From positions 1,178,001 to 1,242,000 of the forward strand of contig CAWFPL010000008.1 of the NCBI GenBank assembly GCA_963817785.1: DNA of 64,000 nucleotides. The letters are read 5' to 3'. The stretch comes from JAKALD01 sp963817785 (GTDB taxonomy: Bacteria; Pseudomonadota; Gammaproteobacteria; Burkholderiales; SG8-39). The position numbers and the translations under genes were made by a program. A model generated the notes under the pieces. That model was given only the letters and a program-made list of their open reading frames with translations. It did no database searches and was not told the DNA's origin. Of this stretch, positions 30,446 to 38,743 are shown piece by piece (the stretch's first letter is position 1; each line of letters begins with the position of its first letter).

Positions 30446-31851
30446 CAAGGGCCCGGGGTTGCCGGGCTCGCGCCTGGCTCGCGGATGCCGAGCCGCTGCA
30501 TCCGGTAGCGCAGCGCCCGAAACGTGATGCCGAGCAGCTTGGCGGCCGCGGTGCGGTTGAAGCCGGTCTTCTCGAGCGCTTCGAGTATCGCCTCGCGCTC
30601 GACCCGGTCCAGATATTCCGGCAGCGGCGCGCCGCCCCCGCCCTCCGCGGTGCGGCCCACCTCACCCGCCGCCCCGTCGCCCGCCAGCGGCTTCAACCTC
30701 AGGTCGTCGGGGCCGATCTCCTGGGCGCCGGAGAGCGCGGTCGCGCGCTCGAGGACGTTTTCGAGCTCGCGGATGTTGCCGGGGAAGTCGTAGTGCGTCA
30801 GCTCCTCGATCGCGGCCTGCGACAAGCGGGCCGGGGGCTGGCCGCCGTGCTTGGCTAAGCGTTCGAGGATGCTGGCGGCGATCGGCACGATATCCTCGCG
30901 GCACTCGCGCAGCGGTGGCATCTTGAGCTCGATGACATTGAGCCGGTAGAACAGGTCCTGCCGGAACTTGCCGGCTTCCACGCACGCCGCCAGGCTCTGG
31001 TGGGTCGCCGAGATGATGCGCACGTCCACCGGCTCCTCCTGCGTTGAGCCGACCTTGCGCACGCGCTTTTCCTGGATGGCACGCAACAGCTTGACCTGCA
31101 TCGCCAGCGGCAGGTCGGCCACCTCGTCGAGGAACAGCGTGCCGCCGTTCGACGCCTGGAAAAACCCGTCACGATCCTGCTCTGCCCCGGTAAACGCCCC
31201 CTTGCGGTAGCCGAAGAACTCACTCTCCATGAGCGTTTCCGGAATCGCGCCGCAGTTGACCGGCACGAAGGGCCGCTCGCGGCGAGCACCATGCTCATGG
31301 ATCAGGCGCGCTGCAAGCTCCTTGCCGCAGCCGGATTCCCCGGAGACATACACCGGAGCCTGGGTACGGGCGAGCTTGGCGATCATTTCGCGCGCCTGCT
31401 GCAGCGGTGGGCTGTCCCCGAGCAGCCGCTGCTCGCCGGGCAAGCCCTTGTCCGGTTCGGGCAGCGAGAGCGCGGCGCGTACCAGCGCGCGCACCTGCTC
31501 AAGGCCGACCGGCTTCGAGACGTAATCGAACGCGCCCGCCTTCAGGGCCGCCACCGCGTTCTCCGCGCTGCCGTGGGCGGTGATCACCGCGACCGGGAGA
31601 TCGGCCGACAGGCTCGCGATGTGCCGCACCAGCTCCAGCCCTTCGCCGTCCGGCAGGCGCATGTCCGTGAGGCACAGGTTGAAGCGCTCGCTCTTCAGGC
31701 ACTCCTTCGCCTCGCCGATCGAGCCCGCCGCAACCACCCTCAACCCCATCTTGAGTAGTGTGAGCTCCAGCAGTTCGCGGATGTCGGGCTCGTCGTCGAC
31801 GACCAGGACCTGCCCGCCACGAGGCTGCTCGCGCCGCTCGCCCCGCCTCAT
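30445..31851 (-). CDS. pilR: Sigma-54-dependent response regulator PilR
   Basis: This 468-residue NtrC-class regulator has a receiver domain (1-125, phospho-acceptor Asp in CLTDMRLPDG, Lys in YVSKPV). The AAA+ domain has Walker A GESGCGKE, the sigma-54 contact loop GAFTGA and FLDEVADLP. The C-terminal Fis-type HTH is FNRTAAAKLLGITFRALRYRM. By position next to a PilS-type kinase it should activate type IV pilin transcription. The pilA target is not in the window. The start overlaps the pilS stop by 4 bp. Confidence 0.92.
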   Translation of the reverse strand: MRRGERREQPRGGQVLVVDDEPDIRELLELTLLKMGLRVVAAGSIGEAKECLKSERFNLCLTDMRLPDGEGLELVRHIASLSADLPVAVITAHGSAENAVAALKAGAFDYVSKPVGLEQVRALVRAALSLPEPDKGLPGEQRLLGDSPPLQQAREMIAKLARTQAPVYVSGESGCGKELAARLIHEHGARRERPFVPVNCGAIPETLMESEFFGYRKGAFTGAEQDRDGFFQASNGGTLFLDEVADLPLAMQVKLLRAIQEKRVRKVGSTQEEPVDVRIISATHQSLAACVEAGKFRQDLFYRLNVIELKMPPLRECREDIVPIAASILERLAKHGGQPPARLSQAAIEELTHYDFPGNIRELENVLERATALSGAQEIGPDDLRLKPLAGDGAAGEVGRTAEGGGGAPLPEYLDRVEREAILEALEKTGFNRTAAAKLLGITFRALRYRMQRLGIREPGASPATPGP

Positions 31852-33443
31852 GCCGCCTCCTCGCAGACTATCCTGAAATGCGCCCCCGGCATGTCGGCGA
31901 CGTATTCCAGCACCGCCCGGTTCGCCGCGCAGAGCTCGCGCGCCAGATACAGGCCCAGCCCCGTTCCCTTGCTATCGGTGGTGAAGAAGGGCTCGAACAG
32001 CTGGCCTTGGTTGGCGGGCGGGACCCCAGGCCCGTTGTCGAGCACGTTCAATTCTACTCGATTGGCGTATGCCTTCAGCACGATGCGCACGCTGCGCGGC
32101 TCGATGCGCGCGTGACGCACAGCGTTGCGCAACAGGTTCCACAACACCTGCCGCAGGTGATCGCGGTCGAACTCCACGGAAGCATCGCGCGCGGTCTCGA
32201 TCTCGAAGCGCTCCGGCGGCACCGCCTCGGTGATCAGGAACTCCTCGAGGAACGCCGTCAGCCAGCCATTCAAGCTGATGCGCTCCGTGGCGCGCCGGTC
32301 CCTGCGGTTGAGCTGCATGACGTCGGCCACCAGCCGCTCGAGCCGCGTGGTGTTGTCGCCGATGATGCGGGTGAGTCGCTCGCGGTCCTGCTCGCGCCTT
32401 TCTTCGGCGAGAAGCTCTGCGGCATGACTGATCGCCGAGAGCGGATTGCGGATCTCGTGCGCAATGTTGGCGGTGAGCCGTCCCAGCGCGGCCAGCTTGA
32501 GCTGCCGGGCCTGCTCGCGCGAGCGGGTCGTATCCTCCAGGAACAGCACACTGAACTCCTCTTCCGTGCCGGTCTCGATCAGGCGCACCCGCAGGTCCTT
32601 GCCATGGGCCTCGAGCTCGGCGCTGGCCGCTCCCGGGCGGCCGAGATCCGACTGCCAATCGCGCCAGCGCGCGGCGAAGCCGGGCAGCAGCAGCGCAACG
32701 TTCGCTCCCAGCAACGATTCCATGCCCAGGAGCCGCTGCGCCTGCGGATTGTGCTGCAGCACGCTTCCTTCGCGATCCAGGACCAGCACGCCGTCCTGCA
32801 TGTCCTCGATCACCAGCTGGCTGACTCGCATCTGGTTCTGCAGCTCGCGGCCGCGCTGGCGCGCCAGCATCTCGTTCGCCGCCACGCGCTGCGCCAGCCA
32901 GTTGGTGACGCCGGCGCTTGCGAAAAAGCCGATCGACAACAGCCCCGGCTGCAGGAAGTCGGCGCTCGGCTGGTCGTACGCGAGTACCCAGTAGCTCTGC
33001 TCGAGCAACAGCGCGATCGCCGCGAGCGCGGCATAAAGAAAGGTGAGCCGCCGCGGCGCGAGCAGCGCCGCCCCGGTGAGCGAGATCAGCACCATCACGC
33101 CCAGGCCGCTGCGGATCCCGCCGCTCGCGTACATGAGCAGCGTGATCGCGACGATATCCACGAATACGTGCAGGGACAGCTGCAGGTTGAAGCGGTCGCG
33201 CAGGTTGCGCAGCACGCCGTGGAACACGACGCCCGCGACCAGGTAGCCCGCGCTGACCGCACGGAACAGCTGCAGCCGGTGCGACCCGAGATTGAGCGAG
33301 TCGCTGTAGACCAGCGTCGTGCCGAGAAACAGCAGCGCGAGGCAAATGCGGTACAGATTGAAGTACCGCAACGAGGTCCAGAACGAGTCCGGCGTGCGCG
33401 CGTTGCGCGAGAACAGTGCTCCGTAGCGCAGCGGCGCCTGCAT
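31848..33443 (-). CDS. pilS: Sensor histidine kinase PilS
   Basis: This 531-residue membrane kinase has about six N-terminal transmembrane helices (20-190), a PAS domain (about 215-320, MQDGVLVLDREGSVLQHNPQAQ) and a HisKA domain with the phospho-His in NIAHEIRNPLSAISHAAELL. The HATPase domain has N-box WNLLRNAVRHA, LDNGPGVPP and GTGLGLYLARE. The six-helix module matches PilS, which senses pilin levels in the membrane. It overlaps pilR downstream and the PP0621 gene upstream, so the three are coupled. Confidence 0.92.
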   Translation of the reverse strand: MQAPLRYGALFSRNARTPDSFWTSLRYFNLYRICLALLFLGTTLVYSDSLNLGSHRLQLFRAVSAGYLVAGVVFHGVLRNLRDRFNLQLSLHVFVDIVAITLLMYASGGIRSGLGVMVLISLTGAALLAPRRLTFLYAALAAIALLLEQSYWVLAYDQPSADFLQPGLLSIGFFASAGVTNWLAQRVAANEMLARQRGRELQNQMRVSQLVIEDMQDGVLVLDREGSVLQHNPQAQRLLGMESLLGANVALLLPGFAARWRDWQSDLGRPGAASAELEAHGKDLRVRLIETGTEEEFSVLFLEDTTRSREQARQLKLAALGRLTANIAHEIRNPLSAISHAAELLAEERREQDRERLTRIIGDNTTRLERLVADVMQLNRRDRRATERISLNGWLTAFLEEFLITEAVPPERFEIETARDASVEFDRDHLRQVLWNLLRNAVRHARIEPRSVRIVLKAYANRVELNVLDNGPGVPPANQGQLFEPFFTTDSKGTGLGLYLARELCAANRAVLEYVADMPGAHFRIVCEEAA

Positions 33444-33676
33444 CAGTCCCCTCGCGGCCCCAGCCGGGCATGCTCGTCGCTGCAGTAGAGGCGCCCGGAG
33501 ACGGTGCGCGCCTCGGCCCTCGGCAAATGCACGCCGCATTGCGCACAGCGGACCAGCTCGTCCACGTCCGGCCGCGTGCGCGGCGGGCGGCGGTCGTGCT
33601 CGGGCCCTTCGACCGCCCGGCGCAGCAGCCACACCAGGGCGTACACCGCGATTGCGAACAGGATCAGTCGTGCCAT
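33443..33676 (-). CDS. PP0621-family small membrane-anchored zinc-ribbon protein
   Basis: This 77-residue protein has one N-terminal transmembrane helix (LILFAIAVYALVWLLRR) and a C-terminal metal-binding motif: CAQCGVHLP, then GRLYCSDEHAR. This is the pattern of the PP0621 family, commonly encoded upstream of pilS. Function is unknown. Its stop overlaps the pilS start. It is the last clearly chromosomal gene before the tRNA-Pro fragment. Confidence 0.82.
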   Translation of the reverse strand: MARLILFAIAVYALVWLLRRAVEGPEHDRRPPRTRPDVDELVRCAQCGVHLPRAEARTVSGRLYCSDEHARLGPRGD

Positions 33677-33801
33677 GGCGATAGTTTAACGGGCCGGCGG
33701 CGCGCGCCACGGCCGCCGCGACTGGGCCGCCGTGACGAATGCCACGGCGCGCCGCTGCTGGGCGCTAGACGACCGGCACGTGGACAGACAAACGGGGTTG
33801 T

Positions 33802-33846
33802 TGGTCGGGGTGAGAGGATTTGAACCTCCGACTCCTGCGTCCCGAA
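33802..33846 (-). other. attachment-site remnant: 3' 45 nt of tRNA-Pro(CGG)
   Basis: The minus strand reads TTCGGGA (anticodon loop, CGG), the 3' stem half CGCAG, then the variable and T-arm segment GGAGGTTCAAATCC, the acceptor strand CACCCCG, discriminator A and an encoded CCA. The 5' half expected for tRNA-Pro is absent: beyond 33846 the sequence has no pairing partner for these stems. This is what a tyrosine-recombinase att duplication leaves at the distal end of an island. Confidence 0.8.
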
Positions 33847-33963
33847 GGCCCCCCACAGGCCTATACGCGCTGAACCCAAAAGTGCAAAGCGCGTTCTTTC
33901 AAGAAGTTATTTTACCGGGGTTCGCAACTGCGCGCAATAAAACGCAGCTGAAAACGCGCCCAA

Positions 33964-33985
33964 TTGGCACAGATTTGGCACAGAT
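33964..33985 (+). repeat. Two tandem 11-bp TTGGCACAGAT repeats near the att fragment
   Basis: TTGGCACAGAT is repeated head to tail at 33964-33974 and 33975-33985, about 118 bp inside the island edge. The position suits integrase arm-type or excisionase binding sites. Confidence 0.6.
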
Positions 33986-34111
33986 TCGATGCCGGAAGAA
34001 TTGCGCGCATCGTAACGGCATCACCAGGTTCGACGCGAGCGGCCACAAATATAAATTGCATTGGCTATCCAAAACGTGGCGCACACGTTGCGCACCGAAT
34101 CGAGGATAAAA

Positions 34112-34492
34112 ATGAGCGTCGAAGCATTTGAGCCCGTCACCAAGAAGCGCGCGGCTGAGGTCCTGCAGGTCTCGTCGCGGACCGTTGACTACTGGGTCGA
34201 GCAAGGCTTGATGCCGGCGCCCGCGCATATAGGCAGGCACTGCTACTGGCACCCCGATACGTTCTATTCCTGGCTCAGGTCCCGTCTGAGCTGCCCAAGT
34301 GGCGATGACTCGGTCGAATCGTCGCCCGAGCCTCAACTGTCCCCTGCTGACTTGGGTCTCTCGGATTCAAGAGCTCGGGAAGCGCACGCGAATGCTCAAA
34401 CCCCGCGTCCTATAGCAGCGCGTCAGAAGCGGGCGTCCGCAGACCCGCTAGGGAAGCAGCGCGCCCGCGTCGCGGCGTTGAACGATAATTGA
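34112..34492 (+). CDS. Excisionase/AlpA-like helix-turn-helix protein
   Basis: This 126-residue protein has an N-terminal MerR/excisionase-type wHTH: KKRAAEVLQVSSRTVDYWVEQGLMP followed by a strand-like HIGRHCYWHPDTFYSWL (split: RAAEVLQVSSRTVDYWVEQG). The second half is low-complexity and basic. Such proteins beside tRNA-integrated islands direct excision or regulate the integrase. ATG 34112 follows GAGG. It is the first gene inside the island. No partner integrase is visible. Confidence 0.65.
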   Translation: MSVEAFEPVTKKRAAEVLQVSSRTVDYWVEQGLMPAPAHIGRHCYWHPDTFYSWLRSRLSCPSGDDSVESSPEPQLSPADLGLSDSRAREAHANAQTPRPIAARQKRASADPLGKQRARVAALNDN

Positions 34493-34889
34493 CCCGTCGC
34501 TGTGCAATGCGGCAGCCGCCAGCTGGGCGCTAAAATCCATCCAGCCCCCGCATCGAGCGGCCACGCTTTCAGCTTGGACTCCTTGAGCGGATGAGGGTCC
34601 GCCAGGTCCTCCACCGCTCGGCGCCGCTGCTCACGCCGCCGCCTCGGTAGTGCCTTGGACTATCACGTCACACGTCGCCGACACGGATATGGACGGTTAG
34701 AACCTCGATACGTACTCCGAACACACCCTTTCCGCGGGCTTCGTGGCTTAGAGTCCCGTGCGGCGATTACGACTAGGGATGTGGCCGAGCCCTGCGAAAC
34801 GGTGCGCCGCCCAGTCATACAGTCCGACCGGTCCTCTCGGTGACATGAATCATCGCCGCGCCAAACTGAGGCGAGTAGCATGCCCAGCC
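34493..34889. other. Gap without recognised genes
   Basis: About 400 bp. Short open frames exist on both strands but none has recognisable domains, a ribosome-binding site or codon use like the neighbours. Confidence 0.5.
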
Positions 34890-35440
34890 ATGTCTCGAGC
34901 TCTCGCGCTGGATGAACGCCCACAGTCCCTCCAGGAAGAAATCGCCAACAGCGTCAGCCACGGCGTAGGGTTGCTGGCGGCACTAGTGGACTGTAACGCG
35001 CGAATCCGTAGTGATGATGCACGTTCACTCAACGTGCCACTGTTGGTAGGCCGTACTACGGAAGCGCCTGTTACAGTCCACTAGCAGCCGCGCCGGTCCT
35101 CATCACCCTCGCGGCCGAATCGGGCGGCGCAGCGCGAGTGATTGGCGCGAGCGTGTTCGCATGCACGATGCCGCTCCTGTACCTCGCCTCGACGCTCTAC
35201 CACGCGCTTCCCAAGAGCAGGGCCAAGTCCGTGTTCAGGGTCCTCGACCACGGAGCGATTGATCTCCTCATTGCCGGCACCTACACGCCTTTTACGCTCG
35301 GCGTCCTCCGCGGGCCGTGGGGCTGGACACTGTTTGGTCTCGTGTGGGACCTCGCGCTGACAGGCATCGCGCTAAAGGCCGTCGCTGGGGTGCGCCATAC
35401 GAGGGTCTCCACGTCCCTGTACGTGATGATGGGGCTGCTG
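34890..35440 (+). pseudogene. trhA: Hemolysin III family (TrhA) gene, interrupted by a 94-bp MITE and 3'-truncated
   Basis: The N-terminal QEEIANSVSHGVGLLAAL and the later AAPVLITLAAE, YLASTLYHALP, LDHGAIDLLIAGTYTPFTLG and GWTLFGLVWDLAL are characteristic of the seven-helix TrhA/HlyIII membrane family. After LLAAL the frame is broken by a 98-bp insertion (94-bp element plus a 4-bp duplication). Deleting it restores LLAALAAAPVL exactly. Similarity ends near 35440 at YVMMG, so roughly the last two or three helices are also lost. The gene is doubly dead. Confidence 0.85.
34987..35080. mobile_element. 94-bp MITE with CTAG target duplication
   Basis: The ends are TGGACTGTAAC and GTTACAGTCCA (11-bp perfect inverted repeats), extended by an inner CCGTAGT/ACTACGG pair. 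CTAG flanks both sides (34983-34986 and 35081-35084). An inner hairpin GCACGTT/AACGTGC occupies the centre. There is no coding capacity. The YTAR-type duplication resembles that of IS5-group elements, so a relative of such an IS may have mobilised it. Confidence 0.85.
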
Positions 35441-35707
35441 CCAGAAACCAGCGTCGCGAGAATGTTTCAGCGTCCATCGTCCTTTCCCTCCCTTGTTTAG
35501 GAGCACCATTCCCCCCCTCTGGGAATTCTAACCTTACATTTCTACGCCAGAGAGCACGCCCGCGCGCGTAACCGTGCCTCAAGCGGCCCCAGGGTTGCGC
35601 TGCCTTGTTTTGGTACGGTCGAGACGACCGGAGAGGCTCTTGGGGCTGCTTATCGGTGCAGGAGTGCGCGGCCAGACTCTTGGACGGCTCGCCGTGACGG
35701 TGCTGGG

Positions 35708-36517
35708 CTACTGGGAGTGGGAGTGGGGCGATTGCTTTATCACGGCGCGAATGATCTCGACTAACAGGTTCTTGGTATAAGGCTTGGTGATATAGCCGTC
35801 CGCCCCGAGAGCAAGCCCACGGCGAATGTTGTCTGTGCCAGCTAACACGGTCAGCATGACTACTGGCAGCAAAGCGAGCGTTGCATGCCGGCGGAGGCTC
35901 GCCAAGATCTCGAAGCCATCGCCGTCTGGAAGCATGACATCCAAAAGAATCACGTCCGGCGGCTGCCACCCGCGAAGCTCTTCAAGCAGCTGCGAGGTAT
36001 TCTGCGCAACCCGGACCCGGTATCCGGCCATGCTGACGCGCAAGTCGGCGAGCGCCAGTTGATCTGGGTCGTCCTCGACGATGAGCACGGTGGTTTCTCC
36101 AGAGCTCTTTTGAAGTGGCTTGCGGTGCGCGAGCCGGTCGGGCGACAGGAAAGCCCCCTTGTGATAGAGATCCCTTCCTGCCGCATGCACTTGCCTTTCT
36201 ATGCGCTCCAGGTCATCGAGGAGCAACGGCGTCGCCAGGGTCAGCTCGCGCTGGAAGAACACCGTGAAGTCCAAGCGCTGCGTCGTATCTGCCGACACCC
36301 TCGAGGTGATATACCCGATTTCCTCCAACTCGCCGAGCCACTCGGCCAGCAGCGTGTCGGGATATTGGCGCAGGCAACCACGAATCACATCCGAGTGGGT
36401 GTCCCCGTAAATGTGGCGAAGAATGCGGCGGTAGTCGGACGGTATCGCCACGTCCGTGGACGCTGCCGCTTCGTCGCCTGACTCAGTGCGACGATACAGG
36501 CGATCGGCAAGAGGCAT
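35708..36517 (-). CDS. Response regulator with N-terminal winged-helix-like region and C-terminal receiver
   Basis: This 269-residue protein has an unusual inverted order. Residues about 20-140 contain AEWLGELEEIGYITSRVSAD, which looks like a winged helix, followed by a linker. The receiver (about 143-262) has VLIVEDDPDQLALAD, phospho-Asp in VILLDVMLPDGDGFEIL and conserved Lys in GYITKPYTK. No kinase is adjacent. A fragment of a close paralogue lies at 38.7 kb. Output may be DNA binding or protein contact. It lies directly beside an IS5 element. Confidence 0.78.
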   Translation of the reverse strand: MPLADRLYRRTESGDEAAASTDVAIPSDYRRILRHIYGDTHSDVIRGCLRQYPDTLLAEWLGELEEIGYITSRVSADTTQRLDFTVFFQRELTLATPLLLDDLERIERQVHAAGRDLYHKGAFLSPDRLAHRKPLQKSSGETTVLIVEDDPDQLALADLRVSMAGYRVRVAQNTSQLLEELRGWQPPDVILLDVMLPDGDGFEILASLRRHATLALLPVVMLTVLAGTDNIRRGLALGADGYITKPYTKNLLVEIIRAVIKQSPHSHSQ

Positions 36518-36555
36518 GCCTACACGCTAAGGGTTTGGGTCGCGGGATGCTCTAA

Positions 36556-37875
36556 CAGGCTGTTGAATTGCGCTCGAACACGATGACTTTGACTGTGCTC
36601 GAAGGCGTGGGGAATGCGCTCGATGCGTGATTCGCGAGTGATCGGGCGGCTCGGCGCATGCCGATTCGTCCAATTTGGGTCGCGTTGCCGCTCATTGCGG
36701 CGCCGCCTGCGGTGCCGCACTCAGCATTCGGGCGATTCTGGGGATGTTGCTCGCGGTCATTGTCAATTTGAAGTGCTGATCGACCCGTCGCAGTCCTCGG
36801 TACGCGGTCTGCCGAATGCGGCCCACGGTCTTGCCCCAGCCGAAGTGCTCCCCGATGCGCTTGCGGATCGTCTGGCTCAACGCGTAGCCGACGTGCCGGG
36901 TCGTGCGCGCATCGATCGCGCTGCCCCCACGCCGGGTGTCGTTGCTCGCCACGTGCGGCGTGACCTTGCGCTCGCGGCACGCGGGGACGAAGTCCTGGGT
37001 GTCGTAGGCCTTGTCCGCCCCGAGGCTCTTGGGCTGTTTGCCCGGCACCGTGCCCAGCATCGCGAGCGCCGCCGCGCGCTCGCCCGTGCCGTTGGCGTGC
37101 GTCACCACCGCGCCCACCACCAACCCGGATCGGTTCTCCATCAGCACGTGCCCTTGGTAGCAAAGAATCGAGGCCGCATTGTCGCTCTTTCGAAACAATC
37201 GCGCATCGGGATCGGTCGTGCTCTCGTGCGTGTCGTTCGTGCGCGCTTTGCCCTTCCAGTCGGCCTGCGCATTGCGTCCCGGCCCCGAGGGCCTTTGGTC
37301 ATCGCTCCCGTTCTTGGGCCGGAAGCTCTTGTGGCTCGCCCAGGCCTGGATCAGCGTGCCATCGACCGAGAAGTGCTCCTTGGACAGCAGCCCCTTGGCA
37401 TCGGCAAGCCCCATGACCTCGGTGAAGAACGCTTCCACCACCGCGTGCTCGAGCAACCGGTCCCGGTTCTTGGAGAACACCGAGTGATCCCACACCGCAT
37501 CGTCGATCGCCAGCCCGACGAACCACCGAAACAACAGGTTGTAGCGCAGCTGCTCGCACACCTGGCGCTCGCTCCTGACCGAGTAGAACACCTGCAGCAG
37601 CAGCGCCCGCATGAGCTTCTCCAGTGCAATGCTCGCGCGCCCGGTATCGGCGTAGATCTCGTCGAACAGGCCGTTTAGCCGCCCGAGCGCCTCGTTCACC
37701 AGCACCCGGATCGAGCGCAGCGGAGGATCCCCGGGCACAAAGTCGCCCAGCTTCGACATCGTGAACAGCGGCTCTTGCATCCCGTCGGTTCGCCGCATTC
37801 TTGTTCTCCCTTTGACGAACCGCTCTCTATGACAGAAAACCAGCGATGTCGTTCGGGGAGATTTTCAATAGCCTG
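36556..37875. mobile_element. IS5-family insertion sequence, complete
   Basis: Terminal inverted repeats are CAGGCTGTTGAA at 36556 and TTCAATAGCCTG ending at 37875 (11 of 12 match). Both ends are flanked by CTAA (36552-36555, 37876-37879), a YTAR 4-bp duplication. Length is 1320 bp with one intact transposase. Confidence 0.88.
36692..37798 (-). CDS. IS5-family transposase
   Basis: This 368-residue DDE transposase has an N-terminal DUF772-type helical domain (LMRALLLQVFYSVRSERQVCEQL) and a catalytic DDE core: FSVDGTLIQAWASHKSF carries the first Asp, LGADKAYDTQDFV the second, and RIGEHFGWGKTVGRIRQTAY the Glu region. A GGAG element precedes the ATG. The frame is full length, so the element may still be active. 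Confidence 0.9.
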   Translation of the reverse strand: MRRTDGMQEPLFTMSKLGDFVPGDPPLRSIRVLVNEALGRLNGLFDEIYADTGRASIALEKLMRALLLQVFYSVRSERQVCEQLRYNLLFRWFVGLAIDDAVWDHSVFSKNRDRLLEHAVVEAFFTEVMGLADAKGLLSKEHFSVDGTLIQAWASHKSFRPKNGSDDQRPSGPGRNAQADWKGKARTNDTHESTTDPDARLFRKSDNAASILCYQGHVLMENRSGLVVGAVVTHANGTGERAAALAMLGTVPGKQPKSLGADKAYDTQDFVPACRERKVTPHVASNDTRRGGSAIDARTTRHVGYALSQTIRKRIGEHFGWGKTVGRIRQTAYRGLRRVDQHFKLTMTASNIPRIARMLSAAPQAAPQ

Positions 37876-37961
37876 CTAACAATCCACACAGCCTCGGACG
37901 AGGCGGAGCCAATGCATCAGTACGACCATAATAGGGTTCTCGGGGAGAGCTGGAAAGTGAA

Positions 37962-38209
37962 TTGAATCATTCGTATTCATCCGCTACTGCAGGTCCCACC
38001 GCTCCTCGTATAGTACTTGCTTTTTTCTTGCCACATGCGCTGCAATGGCTGCTGCCGTCAACGGCGCTACCGGCGACGCTCGCACGCGCCGCTTATATCT
38101 TGGGTTTTGCACTGTTAGGCGGTGCAATTGCGCTCGCATTCTGCTGCGTCGGGCGGTTCCTCTGGGTCCGCACCACAAGCGATCCCATCGTAGCGCCTCC
38201 AAATTTATT
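37962..38209 (+). pseudogene. Isoprenylcysteine methyltransferase-like membrane protein, N-terminal fragment
   Basis: The first about 80 residues (FFLPHALQWLLPSTALPATLAR, AYILGFALLGGAIALAF, then RTTSDPIVAPPNLL) resemble the first two helices and the [RT]T-x-x-DP-x-x-PP loop of ICMT/phospholipid methyltransferase-like proteins. The catalytic C-terminal half is absent: similarity stops where the 142-bp element is inserted. The identification is tentative. Confidence 0.4.
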
Positions 38210-38351
38210 GGCTCTGTCACAAGATACCTTTGTTTTGGCGATTCTCCCTCTGCGAAAAAGGGCACGGCTAAAGAAGTCGCATTTTCTTGCCGTACAAGGC
38301 GCTTACCCCATGTTGGTGGCTTGGCACCAACACGATTTTTGTGACAGAGCC
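38210..38351. mobile_element. 142-bp MITE with IS1595-type ends
   Basis: GGCTCTGTCACAA at the left is a perfect 13-bp inverted repeat of the right end, and GGCTCTGTC is shared with the complete IS1595-family element at 39.7 kb. Flanking 8-mers AATTTATT and GACTTATT agree at six positions, fitting an old 8-bp duplication. An internal hairpin TGTTGGTG/CACCAACA (38311-38332) is perfect. It has no transposase. Confidence 0.75.
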
Positions 38352-38377
38352 GACTTATTTGTGGGGGTCATACGGCC

Positions 38378-38740
38378 TAACGAGGCTGTAGAAAAACCCG
38401 TTTTCGCGGCGCGCGCCAGGTGTGATCGGCGAACGGCGCGGGGGCTTGCGGTAATTCGGCGTTCATCGGAGCACTGGGCTGGGCATGCACGGGATGTTGC
38501 CTGCGGGTCTCCTATCGTCCGTATCCATGATGCGCCAGCTTCTCGATGTTGTGAACCAGGCAGTAGAGGTTCCACTGCGCGTTCACCTACGGCCGGGTGC
38601 GCAGCGTGAACCGGTTCAGGTGCTTGTTGTGGCGTAGGTTGGCGAAGACCGGCTCGACCGTCGCGATGCGCCGCCCATAGAGCCTTCGCCCCAGGTCGCT
38701 GTCGATCGCCGTCTTCATCCTCTCGGTGAATTCCAGCGGT
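38378..38740 (-). pseudogene. IS1182-family transposase C-terminal remnant
   Basis: The minus strand encodes LEFTERMKTAIDSDLGRRLYGRRIATVEPVFANLRHNKHLNRF (split: RRLYGRRIATVEPVFANLR), the conserved C-terminus of IS1182 transposases. It is followed by an in-frame stop at 38587 and then WNLYCLVHNIEKLAHHGY. GAGGCTGTAGAAAAACCC near 38378 resembles an IS end. The N-terminal two thirds are missing. Confidence 0.7.
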
Positions 38741-38743
38741 GAT

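Noticed and set aside
31878..33488. Long plus-strand open frame opposite pilS
   Set aside because: Shadow; pilS motifs are continuous on the minus strand.
33802..33878. Functional tRNA-Pro gene
   Set aside because: Bases beyond the anticodon loop cannot form the 5' anticodon, D or acceptor strands, so only the 3' 45 nt are tRNA.
34987..35080. Integron attC site (folded, inverted-repeat structure)
   Set aside because: The core triplets do not fit RYYYAAC/GTTRRRY, and the CTAG duplication shows transposition.
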